62,926 nucleotides of DNA, from contig JAJZZO010000006.1 of assembly GCA_021797495.1 (NCBI GenBank), positions 1 to 62,926 on the forward strand. The letters run 5' to 3'. The translations under genes were made by a program, and so were the position numbers. The stretch is from Microcaldota archaeon. Lineage in GTDB: Archaea; Micrarchaeota; Micrarchaeia; Micrarchaeales; Micrarchaeaceae. This document shows positions 23,489 through 31,591 of this stretch, in pieces. Under the pieces are notes generated by a model. That model did no database searches, had not been told where the DNA came from, and saw only the letters and a list, made by a program, of their open reading frames with translations. The number at the start of each line of letters is the position of its first letter. Position 1 is the first letter of the stretch.

Positions 23489-23634
23489 CAATCTACACCG
23501 TAAAATCATCAAGATTTTTATTGTTGATTGTAAACGAAATTATTTAGTATGTGTTTGTCAAACTTATATGTCCTATGAAGAGAAGAGTAACTGCTGAAAA
23601 ATGATGACGCCCATTTCGGCTGAGGACTTTTACG

Positions 23635-25221
23635 GTGTTTTTGATGGCAGGATATGGCCATAGATTTAGCGCCCCGCTGCTAGCTACTGCAATATTGCTT
23701 TTGGTATTCGTCATAGCCTCCTACAATTCTATATCCGTAACTAATTTCTCCATATCAGATTCGGATCCTTCCGGTTACATAATAGTCCCGATGCTTATGC
23801 TGCTGGTTTTCATAGTGTTCTCATTCAAGGAGAAGCTTTCGATAAAATACTCGTTGCGCAATATCGCTTATGGGCTCATATTGGCAGCGGTATACTTTGT
23901 AGTATATGCATATGCTAACGTGTCGCTCTCGTTCCTTTTTGAGACATACAGGATAGACGCCATAATGTTCCCAATTTTGCTATCATCCTTTGCCGTAATG
24001 CTTTTTGGCACTGACGGGCTGAATAAGCTAAAGCCAGCAATAATCTTTTCTCTGTTTGCGTCTCCTCTTCTACTGATGCCAATACTTAATTTATCCTATA
24101 TTTGGACGAGTTTCAATGCGTATTCAGTATTCAATGTAATTAAGATTTTAGGAGCTCCAGTGTTAAGGCACGGCATAGTGATAAGCGGCGCATCAGGTTC
24201 TGCAATATCAATAGCCTCTACTTGCGCCGATATAGCTGCGTTCATCGGAATGCTCATGTTTCTGATACCTGTTGCGTATGTGTACAACGGCCCCATCAAG
24301 AAAAGAGTCATGTGGGTGGTATCAAGCATGTTATTGTTATTTGTACTAAACATAGCAAGGATGTCTGCAATAGCGATGGTCTGGGCATACTACGGGCTCA
24401 GCGCTGCACTAAATACGGTGCACTTATTCATCGGTCAGCTGCTCTTTGACATAACACTGATAGTGATGATACTTCTTGCACCGAAATTTGCAATGTATAT
24501 AAGGGCTCCAGTTCCAAGAAAACCAAATACAAAAACAAACCGGAAGCGTATGGCCGATTTACGCCACAGTACGGACCACAGGTTTTTCATCCCTGTAATA
24601 ACTTCGATAATCCTTGCAGTTCTTGTATTGTTATTTACGCTTCCGCTACAAGGCTATTCATACATAAGCCCGTTTGCGTTTGCCACGAGTACCAACTCTA
24701 TGTCGAATTCCAGCGTAATATCATCGTACGATTCCATTGTGCTGCATTCAAATTCCAGCATTAAGTCGTTGACATTCTCCGGCAAAGCCGAGCTCTTCGG
24801 AGTTTACAAGAGCAATGACATAAATACCTCTGCAAGCAGTTTTCTTTTCATAAATACTACGGCGAAGCCGTCACTGCCTGCCATAAACCAAGTAGCTTTA
24901 GGGAACATAATCGTGCATAGGGAAGAAGCCACCTCTTCCGGGATCACGATAAACGCTTATGTCACAAACTCTGAAGGCAAACTCTTCCAGATAAATTATG
25001 TTTCAATACCAAACAGGGTATTCGGGAATTATACTGTGGCAAATATGGAATTCGTGTCGCTGCTTAATTCAACATCAAACATAAGCAGCTGCAAGGCCAG
25101 TGCAGGCACAATACCTTCGATATATTCGTACATATACAATGCCCTACATGCAAGTTTTTCCAACAGCGATTCGGCAATATTCTGCCCTGCATTGTACTCT
25201 GCAGGCGCTGCAAGAGCGTAG
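23635..25221 (+). CDS. archaeosortase/exosortase family protein
   Basis: 528 aa from a GTG (ATG 23644 is an alternative). About eight or nine membrane spans occupy residues 12-285, and an extracytoplasmic domain with one further span near 315-335 follows. The catalytic triad of the family is visible: Cys197 in ASTCADIAAFIG, Arg242 in LNIARMSA, and His263 in TVHLFIGQLLF. Archaeosortases cut C-terminal sorting signals and transfer surface proteins to lipid anchors. The long C-terminal domain is extra compared with minimal members. Candidate substrates would carry a Thr-rich stalk plus membrane span, as at 57-60 kb. Confidence 0.82.
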   Translation: MFLMAGYGHRFSAPLLATAILLLVFVIASYNSISVTNFSISDSDPSGYIIVPMLMLLVFIVFSFKEKLSIKYSLRNIAYGLILAAVYFVVYAYANVSLSFLFETYRIDAIMFPILLSSFAVMLFGTDGLNKLKPAIIFSLFASPLLLMPILNLSYIWTSFNAYSVFNVIKILGAPVLRHGIVISGASGSAISIASTCADIAAFIGMLMFLIPVAYVYNGPIKKRVMWVVSSMLLLFVLNIARMSAIAMVWAYYGLSAALNTVHLFIGQLLFDITLIVMILLAPKFAMYIRAPVPRKPNTKTNRKRMADLRHSTDHRFFIPVITSIILAVLVLLFTLPLQGYSYISPFAFATSTNSMSNSSVISSYDSIVLHSNSSIKSLTFSGKAELFGVYKSNDINTSASSFLFINTTAKPSLPAINQVALGNIIVHREEATSSGITINAYVTNSEGKLFQINYVSIPNRVFGNYTVANMEFVSLLNSTSNISSCKASAGTIPSIYSYIYNALHASFSNSDSAIFCPALYSAGAARA

Positions 25222-25228
25222 TGATGAA

Positions 25229-26215
25229 ATGCATATAGAATACAGTTCCGGTTTCATAATATACCGCGAAAAAAAGGGAGTTATGGAATTTTTATTTTTG
25301 CGCAAATCGAACGGTGACATTGACATTCCCAAGGGCCACATAGAAAAGGGCGAGAACGCGCTCAGGGCAGCCATAAGGGAAACAATGGAGGAAACAGGTC
25401 TGAATGTCGAGCCTGACAAATTTTTCAGCATGCGCAGGTACTACTGGTTCAGGTTCAAGGGCGAAACCATAAAGAAATACCTTACGGTTTTCCTCTCTAG
25501 ATACCTGGGCGGAGAGGTAAAGGTGTCACCAGAGCATGAGGGTTTTGAATGGATCGAGCCGCAAAAGGCGATTGCTGAATACTCCAAGAAACATTATAAC
25601 TACGACCACCTAAGCGAAGCCCTGGAATACCTGGAGAAGAGGTCCATGCTCGAAGAGCTTAATTCCGCATACTCCGAACTGCCAGGCAAAGTCACCGGGT
25701 GGGAACTCAGCAAGAAATTCGTAAAGGGCGAGGGTCCGTCGAACGCAAGGATAATGGTCATAGGCCAGGCTCCAGGTGCCACTGAGGATGATACTGGAAG
25801 GCCCTTCGTAGGCAGGGCGGGCAGGCTCCTAGATGAGCTTCTCAAAAGTGCGGGGGCAAGCAGGAAAAAGGTATACATAACAAGCGTGGTGCAGTTCTTT
25901 CCTTATGGCAACAGGATGCCTACGGAATCGGAGGTCAACGCATGCAAGCCATTTCTGTTCAACCAGATCTCGATAATAAAGCCGAAGCTTATCATAACTT
26001 TAGGGTCTCTCGCATCTGGAGTGGTGTGCGGTGTAAGTGCCATAAAATCAAACCACGGTTCGGTCCTCAGGAAAGACGGAACAACCTACTTTGCCACCAT
26101 GCATCCAGCTGCTGCGGTGAGGATAAAAAGCAACATGCCTATACTGAAAGGGGATTTTGCAGCGCTGAAGCCGCTGGTCAAGGAAGCGCTTTCAGACAAA
26201 AAAGAAAAAGAGTAA
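25229..26215 (+). CDS. NUDIX hydrolase fused to a family 4-like uracil-DNA glycosylase
   Basis: 328 aa from ATG 25229, 8 bp after the archaeosortase stop. Residues 1-140 are a NUDIX domain with a full box: G36, E42, R50-E51, E54-E55, G57 (GHIEKGENALRAAIRETMEE). Residues about 150-320 are a family 4/5-like UDG: GQAPGATEDDTGRPFVGRAG (179-198), NRMPTESEVNACKPFL, and ATMHPAAAV with His292-Pro293. In normal family 4 enzymes four Cys hold a 4Fe-4S cluster; here only Cys239 is kept, the N-terminal CxxC is missing, and VVQFFPYGNR replaces the V-K-C-R/P-P-GNR Cys. The fusion suggests joint clean-up of damaged nucleotides and uracil in DNA. Confidence 0.85.
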   Translation: MHIEYSSGFIIYREKKGVMEFLFLRKSNGDIDIPKGHIEKGENALRAAIRETMEETGLNVEPDKFFSMRRYYWFRFKGETIKKYLTVFLSRYLGGEVKVSPEHEGFEWIEPQKAIAEYSKKHYNYDHLSEALEYLEKRSMLEELNSAYSELPGKVTGWELSKKFVKGEGPSNARIMVIGQAPGATEDDTGRPFVGRAGRLLDELLKSAGASRKKVYITSVVQFFPYGNRMPTESEVNACKPFLFNQISIIKPKLIITLGSLASGVVCGVSAIKSNHGSVLRKDGTTYFATMHPAAAVRIKSNMPILKGDFAALKPLVKEALSDKKEKE

Positions 26216-26271
26216 ATCTGGCAATATAAAAAATAGGGGGTAGAGCCTGCTGTAGGAAAGCAGGCTCCGCT

Positions 26272-26823
26272 TTACTGTGGGGGTGATATAATAAGTAAGT
26301 TAGTCGCCTTGCCAGCATCATATTTATAATAAACCTTGTGACCAAGCTGCAGCCTTTCTATAAGGCCTATCTTGTAGAGCTTGTTGAGCCTCGCGCACGC
26401 GGCGTTTTTGCCCCTGTAGCCCATTCCTTTGCGTATGTCCTCCGCACATGCCATGCTGTGCTCCGAGAGCTGTATGAACTGCATTATCTTTGCGTCTATC
26501 GGCGATATAGCCAGCTGTTTCGGCGTTTTTTCCGCCATGTCTGACCTTCTGTCTTCGTTGATGTCCTCTTCAGCAATAGGCTCGTTGAGCTCAGCCTCCA
26601 AGGAATTTATCTTGTCGAGCATCTGGTGCAGTACCATGGTGGTTTTCTTGTTTTCGTCTATCATGTATTTCAATAGCGAGAACATCTGCGAGCTTGTATC
26701 GGATCCTACATCTTTCCTTTGGCTCTCCATGCTGCTTTTTTCGGAAGCCTTCGTTTCCGAGAGCACATCGAGCTGCTTCTTTATGGAAAGAAGCTCATTT
26801 TCTATTTCCCTTTTCGTTCGCAT
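26272..26823 (-). CDS. coiled-coil plus winged-helix regulator
   Basis: 183 aa. Residues 1-80 form a charged coiled coil (KREIENELLSIKKQLDVLSE); residues about 105-175 form a winged helix (SPIDAKIMQFIQLSEHSMAC, YRGKNAACARLNKLYKIGLI, LGHKVYYKYDAG). The coiled coil implies dimerisation. An MarR/ArsR-like DNA-binding role is inferred; the target is unknown. It is convergent with the NUDIX-UDG gene and has a roughly 170-bp upstream region with repeated TGTTTCA elements that could be its own operator. Confidence 0.7.
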   Translation of the reverse strand: MRTKREIENELLSIKKQLDVLSETKASEKSSMESQRKDVGSDTSSQMFSLLKYMIDENKKTTMVLHQMLDKINSLEAELNEPIAEEDINEDRRSDMAEKTPKQLAISPIDAKIMQFIQLSEHSMACAEDIRKGMGYRGKNAACARLNKLYKIGLIERLQLGHKVYYKYDAGKATNLLIISPPQ

Positions 26824-26881
26824 CCGAATCGAAGCCCCAACCTATGATATTTCCATGACCCTTGCATAATGGGATCATAAT

Positions 26882-26906
26882 TGTTTCACAAATGTTTCAT
26901 GTAACA
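26882..26906. promoter_or_regulatory. TGTTTCA repeats upstream of the coiled-coil regulator
   Basis: TGTTTCA occurs at 26882-26888 and again at 26893-26899, the second continuing as a near-palindrome TGTTTCA-TGTAACA (one mismatch) to 26906. A TATA-like TTTAAATATATG lies upstream on the minus strand near 26941-26953, so the sites would sit in the transcribed leader. Confidence 0.4.
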
Positions 26907-26996
26907 ATCATGATTCAATCACAGATATTGTGTTGCAAACATATATTTAAAGCTTTCTCAAAATAAAGGACCAGTTAAAATTAGCGGAAGTGCGCC

Positions 26997-27887
26997 TCAG
27001 CGCCTTCCATGGAAGCGCTTTTTACCGTCGAATTTCCTGTGCTGGTTCTGCCCCATGCGCTGCTCCCTTTTCGGTTTCTCCTTTATCGGGGATGATGATA
27101 TGCGTTTTATTCCATTGCTTATGTCGTTTTTCAGCTTCTCTGCGATGAAATTCTTGGTGTAATAATCAGCCTTGAGCGCCATGGCGATCTTGGTGGCATA
27201 AAGCCTCGCTATCCTGCCTTTCAAATCCTTCCTGGCGTTGGTCACCTCCGGGAGCTTGAATATGACCCCATACTTCGGGGGTTTGCTCCCGAATTTTATG
27301 TGCTTGAACAAGGCCTTCTCCGCACCAAGCAATTGTACCGTGCTTGCGGGGAATGTTGCCAGCCTTTCCATGGACCCGGCTTTGCTCAACAGCTCGGCCG
27401 CTATCTTGTCCTCTGTTATGTAAGCTGTGTTCGGAAGCAGCCTGCCGACAGCGGCGCTTATGTAAGCGTCGAGCTTTTCTATCGAATCGCTCATGTCGAG
27501 CAAAAGCTTAGCGTATTCTATTATTACGTTTCTTTCCTCTTCACCCATCAATCTTCCTATGCTGCCCTCGAGCTTTCTGGCTATGGATTCCGCCTTGCCC
27601 GCATCGCCTATAGCGCTCTCTATGGCCTCCTTGCCTATGCTCCTGTCTGAGTTAAGTATGAGCGCCAGAGACGCGAGCGCCTTGGGGCTCGATACGCTTA
27701 CCTCAGGGAAATAGAGCCCGTACCATTCGGTAAGCCTCTCGTAGAAAAGGTTTTGGGACTTGAGCGCCTCGTTGTATGCGTTTATTGCCTGTATAAGCGC
27801 ATACTCTTCGCTCTCATAATTCATCTTTATCTTTTCCTTTGCGCTCTTTATCATGCGCTTTCTGAGTTCGTCAAAATCGTTCTCCAA
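26997..27887 (-). CDS. Nop5/Nop56-58 homologue without N-terminal domain
   Basis: 296 aa. A helical coiled-coil segment (FYERLTEWYGLYFPEVSVSS) leads into the Nop domain (LLPNTAYITEDKIAAELLSK, GSMERLATFPASTVQLLGAE, KYGVIFKLPEV) and a basic tail ending HRKFDGKKRFHGRR. Archaeal Nop5 is usually about 380-420 aa and starts with a fibrillarin-binding domain of some 120 residues; here that domain is replaced by about 45 polar residues. Nop5 bridges L7Ae-bound C/D guide RNAs and fibrillarin in 2'-O-methylation. Without the N-terminal domain, fibrillarin recruitment must differ or be lost. The Nop/RNA-binding half looks intact. Confidence 0.82.
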   Translation of the reverse strand: MENDFDELRKRMIKSAKEKIKMNYESEEYALIQAINAYNEALKSQNLFYERLTEWYGLYFPEVSVSSPKALASLALILNSDRSIGKEAIESAIGDAGKAESIARKLEGSIGRLMGEEERNVIIEYAKLLLDMSDSIEKLDAYISAAVGRLLPNTAYITEDKIAAELLSKAGSMERLATFPASTVQLLGAEKALFKHIKFGSKPPKYGVIFKLPEVTNARKDLKGRIARLYATKIAMALKADYYTKNFIAEKLKNDISNGIKRISSSPIKEKPKREQRMGQNQHRKFDGKKRFHGRR

Positions 27888-28228
27888 TAAATCACGTGAA
27901 ACCTAAGTTTTAAATTATGTGTCAGCAATATTAAAATGAATGCCGCAAAACATGCATAAATAATTGGCATGCAACGTTATAAAACTTAGTGCTTTATCCT
28001 AAAAATTTAGCTTCCTAGTTATCATGTAATTAACTCCAGATAGGCGCCGATACTCATTGTATCGGTCGTCAGGAGCATCTATTTATGCAACCACGACGAC
28101 AAAGAGAAAAGAAAAGAGAAGTTACCCCTTAAATTTATTATCGGTACAAAAGTATTTAAGAATTCAACTTCCTAAAATATGGTGGTAAAGTTATTTATAT
28201 GCAGCTGGAATATTGACGGTGTAGAATT
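27888..28228. other. intergenic region with a hairpin and a promoter
   Basis: No coding sequence seen. A perfect hairpin CCGATAC-TCATT-GTATCGG lies at 28047-28065, flanked by CTCC/GGAG that can pair outside it. A TATA-like TTATTTATATG at about 28190-28200 precedes the surface-protein gene starting at 28229. Divergent promoters for nop5 and the surface genes must both lie here. Confidence 0.5.
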
Positions 28229-28762
28229 TTGAAAACTGTAGTTGAAGGACAACAGAAGAGAGGACCACGCTGGTTTAATTACTTTCTTATTTTGTTCCTT
28301 CTCGTTGCGGTCTTGTATAGTTTTCTTGCAATGTCCTCGTCGTTTCATCCATTTTTAGGGCATACGTGTGTTGGTTATAGTCCAGTAGCGAAGTGTAGCC
28401 ATAATATTGTATACAATCAGAATGGCAGGATATCAGTTAATGTGACTACTATAGGATACAATGCGATTTACAACGTAAGATTTGCTTGCACATCTGGAAG
28501 CAAGAATGTTAGTGCCTTGGACTATAACAGCACCATAACATTCAACAACACCATAATCAATGGTACAATGCTGAAAGGATTTCCCGTAATGGTAAATGTC
28601 ACGTGTTACGAGGATGGATTACCTATATCGAAATCTAGCGTGTCTAACGGCGACCTAAGTTTCTTTGGAGCCCTATACGCTAATTATACATTGTCGCCAA
28701 ATGGGCAACCTAATTATGAAGAAATAGGAAGAATATCATTAGCTATTAGAAATGTAGGGTGA
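28229..28762 (+). CDS. membrane-anchored surface protein
   Basis: 177 aa from a TTG just downstream of a TATA box, consistent with a leaderless or near-leaderless mRNA. A basic N-terminus (KTVVEGQQKRGPRW) precedes one span at about residues 17-36; the remainder is extracytoplasmic, with several Asn-X-Ser/Thr sites and four cysteines. No recognised family. It is followed 8 bp later by the secreted glutamic peptidase-like gene, so both are probably co-expressed. It could be an accessory or inhibitor of that enzyme, which is a guess from position only. Confidence 0.6.
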   Translation: MKTVVEGQQKRGPRWFNYFLILFLLVAVLYSFLAMSSSFHPFLGHTCVGYSPVAKCSHNIVYNQNGRISVNVTTIGYNAIYNVRFACTSGSKNVSALDYNSTITFNNTIINGTMLKGFPVMVNVTCYEDGLPISKSSVSNGDLSFFGALYANYTLSPNGQPNYEEIGRISLAIRNVG

Positions 28763-28769
28763 TTGGGAT

Positions 28770-31466
28770 ATGACTATTACGCGACTTTTGATACTAGCTC
28801 TTTTAGTACTAGCATTTCAGTCTTACATATCTCTGTCTTATGCATGCACAACATTTATTCAGAATCCGAACAAAACCCAAATATTGCAGTACTTCGGCAC
28901 TGCGCAAACCGACAATGTTTCTGGGATATGTTCTATTGAAGCACTTTCTTATTATAACAAAACTGGAACATTGGCGTACTACAATCTTAGCATGGCAAGC
29001 CTGACGCCATATATAAACCATGATATAAATAATTTTTCGATGCCTAATATGAATGCGACAGCCGCTAATTCTACAATAATGCGCTTAAATCAAACAGGTG
29101 AGTACTGCGTAAGGTTCACGCCGAATGGCAATGATAATTACAAAGCGCAAAAAGCACACGTCCACAAGTGTAATCCTGGATGGATAAAGAATTCGCAGTT
29201 AGAAATTGATGTTACATCTCCAAATACTACATTGATAATACCAAACATTGGAAATGTAAAAGTTAAACGTAGTGGTAATTATAGTGCTGTAGGGGCAGCT
29301 AGCGTTACGACCAATAAAAGTGGCAGTGCAACGTGGGTAGGTTATACTGCTGTACCGAACTCTAATGCCGGAGCGCAGACTGTTACGTCCGTTTCTGGGT
29401 CGTGGGTCATACAGCCTGCACTATTCACTTCTACACCAAGGGCGTCTGCACAATGGGTCGGTATAGGTGGCACTGACGGTCCAATGAGTGGTCCAGTACA
29501 GATAGGCACTGCATCTTGTTATTGGGTAGCTACGCTGGGCTGTGTTAATATTGCTGGTCCATCGTACGGTGCGTTCTTCGAATGTGCATGTTTTCCACCG
29601 CAAGCTAATTTGCTTTTTATGGACATAAAACCAGGTGATCATATTAGCGCACGAGTGCAGTTGACCAAGGGAATCTTTACAAACTACTGGCAAGGAACAC
29701 TCACAGATCAGCGCACAGGTGCCACTGTCATATTCGTATACATACCCGGTACCCTTACTACCTTGGTCAATTCGACTGCTGAATGGATTGATGAAAGGCC
29801 CATGGTTGTTTACCCATTAGCTTATGATCTTAATAATTTTGTTACGACTAATTTTAGTAACAGTTACGCAACGATAAACTCCCAAACGGGTCCAATATCC
29901 TCGTTCAATTATTATAACATAAGTATGTATTCCAATTCACAGCCTATAAATGATACTTCAATCACTTCTAACTTCACTGGCTCCGGTTTCGAGGTGCATA
30001 ATTTTCGTGTATCTCAAATTTTTGTAGTAGGTAGAAGCGGCCGACAAGTAACGCTGGAACAAGGTAGTCCTTATGAAATAGAAGCTGCAGGGGATTATGC
30101 TACCGGGACCGGAATAGCTGGGGGTACTGGACCATACGAATACAGCTGGCTCATAAACTATAGCAAGGCCCCAGTACCATCAAATCCGAAATTTTTACCA
30201 GCGACCGGTTGCAATAATGGGGAGCCCTACGGCACTGGCGACACTGCCTACTGTAACGTCGCTGCTGACTACTATTCCCAGCCAGGAAACTACACCTATG
30301 AGCTAGAAGCTATGAATAACAACGTTGCTGGAGAAACTGTATATTCGGCTCCGTTAACAGTGCAGATAACTCCTGCAGCTGTTTCAACAGTGGCCTCCTA
30401 CTCAATATCGATAACCAACAACCAACAGGCAACTACTGCGCCGTTTCAGCAGATGCTTGTCATAGACAGTGCTTCATATCCTGGAATTGCACCTAACTGG
30501 GACAACGTTGAGTTCACCACAGGTTCTGACGCGACAGGCACGGTACTTCCAGCATGGGTCGAAAGCAATGCATCAAGTTCATCCACGCACACCATAGTTT
30601 GGGTAAAGATGCCTAATGGTGTGCCTTCCGGAACTACCACCATATACATGGATGTGATGCCAAACGCGGTTATGTCAGCGTCAGGGCCTACTGGCGAAGC
30701 CCCGCAGCTCTCTCCATCTTACGGCGAGTACGACAACGGCGCACAGGTGTTCAATTATTATGACAATTTCGCAGGGTCGACTTCTGGATGGAATTCATAT
30801 GCGCATAACACCTCAGCTACCGCAAACGATGGATTGTCGCTTACGATAAACGGCAACGGTTATTTCGTAACTGACACTGCGTACGGTCCTGGAACAGTGT
30901 TTGACACGTACATAACGGGCCCACAGGATACGCAGAACATAGGCTACATAGACACTTCACAGCCAACTGCGAAGGATCTCTATGGCAACATAGGCTGGAC
31001 TGGGGCATACATACGCGCGGCATGCGGCGTGACCTACGCCGATCAAGTAAATACCACAAACGAGGCAAACCCCTGCGGCAGCAGGTATGGCACGCTCTCG
31101 CAAAGCGAAGGTATAAGCGGAGTTTACAGCGTAACTCCCCTATCCCCCACCATGTCCGAACAGTCGCTTAATTACGGCGCCTATGGAAGCGTAAGCATTG
31201 GCGCGCAGAATTATCCTATGCCTGTAGGATTCAGCATAATGGGCCTCGACAAAGGCACAGAAACGATAAGAGCTTACTGGGCCCTTGTGCGCACCGCACC
31301 GCCCAACGGCGTGATGCCAAGTTATTCGTTTAGTAGAGCGTCTGATCCAATATCTATAATAAGTACATCAATCCCAACCTCAACTACGACAACTTCAACA
31401 ATAACGACTACAGGCACTACTACCAGTGTTACGTCAACTACGAGCACAACTATAACTCCACCGTAA
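28770..31466 (+). CDS. secreted peptidase G1 (eqolisin-like) with DUF2341 and lectin-like module
   Basis: 898 aa. A signal peptide (1-25) is followed by a domain to about residue 350 that fits glutamic peptidases: VSGSWVIQPAL, SAQWVGIGG, Gln244 in GPVQIGTASCYW, and Glu338 in STAEWIDERP, with IKPGDHISARVQ and GTLTDQRTGATV between, all in family order. Gln and Glu are the catalytic pair of G1 enzymes, which work at acid pH. Residues about 420-535 are an Ig-like region, 544-632 match DUF2341, and about 650-860 a concanavalin-like module. The C-terminus is a Thr/Ser stalk without a membrane span. The first part is more AT-rich in codon choice than the DUF2341 part, suggesting domain joining. Confidence 0.75.
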   Translation: MTITRLLILALLVLAFQSYISLSYACTTFIQNPNKTQILQYFGTAQTDNVSGICSIEALSYYNKTGTLAYYNLSMASLTPYINHDINNFSMPNMNATAANSTIMRLNQTGEYCVRFTPNGNDNYKAQKAHVHKCNPGWIKNSQLEIDVTSPNTTLIIPNIGNVKVKRSGNYSAVGAASVTTNKSGSATWVGYTAVPNSNAGAQTVTSVSGSWVIQPALFTSTPRASAQWVGIGGTDGPMSGPVQIGTASCYWVATLGCVNIAGPSYGAFFECACFPPQANLLFMDIKPGDHISARVQLTKGIFTNYWQGTLTDQRTGATVIFVYIPGTLTTLVNSTAEWIDERPMVVYPLAYDLNNFVTTNFSNSYATINSQTGPISSFNYYNISMYSNSQPINDTSITSNFTGSGFEVHNFRVSQIFVVGRSGRQVTLEQGSPYEIEAAGDYATGTGIAGGTGPYEYSWLINYSKAPVPSNPKFLPATGCNNGEPYGTGDTAYCNVAADYYSQPGNYTYELEAMNNNVAGETVYSAPLTVQITPAAVSTVASYSISITNNQQATTAPFQQMLVIDSASYPGIAPNWDNVEFTTGSDATGTVLPAWVESNASSSSTHTIVWVKMPNGVPSGTTTIYMDVMPNAVMSASGPTGEAPQLSPSYGEYDNGAQVFNYYDNFAGSTSGWNSYAHNTSATANDGLSLTINGNGYFVTDTAYGPGTVFDTYITGPQDTQNIGYIDTSQPTAKDLYGNIGWTGAYIRAACGVTYADQVNTTNEANPCGSRYGTLSQSEGISGVYSVTPLSPTMSEQSLNYGAYGSVSIGAQNYPMPVGFSIMGLDKGTETIRAYWALVRTAPPNGVMPSYSFSRASDPISIISTSIPTSTTTTSTITTTGTTTSVTSTTSTTITPP

Positions 31467-31591
31467 TTAACGAGTATCAACAAGCGCAGGTTCTGGGTTA
31501 CATTAAATATTGTTTTTACGAATACTCTGTCATATGTTTGGTCGAATTTCTATATTTTACGGGTGTATATTTATTGTTCTGTGGTGTATAA

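Noticed and set aside
23602-23623. Box C/D-like TGATGA ... CTGA upstream of the archaeosortase gene
   Set aside because: Spacing is short, a proper second C'/D pair is not seen, and the region overlaps the gene start.
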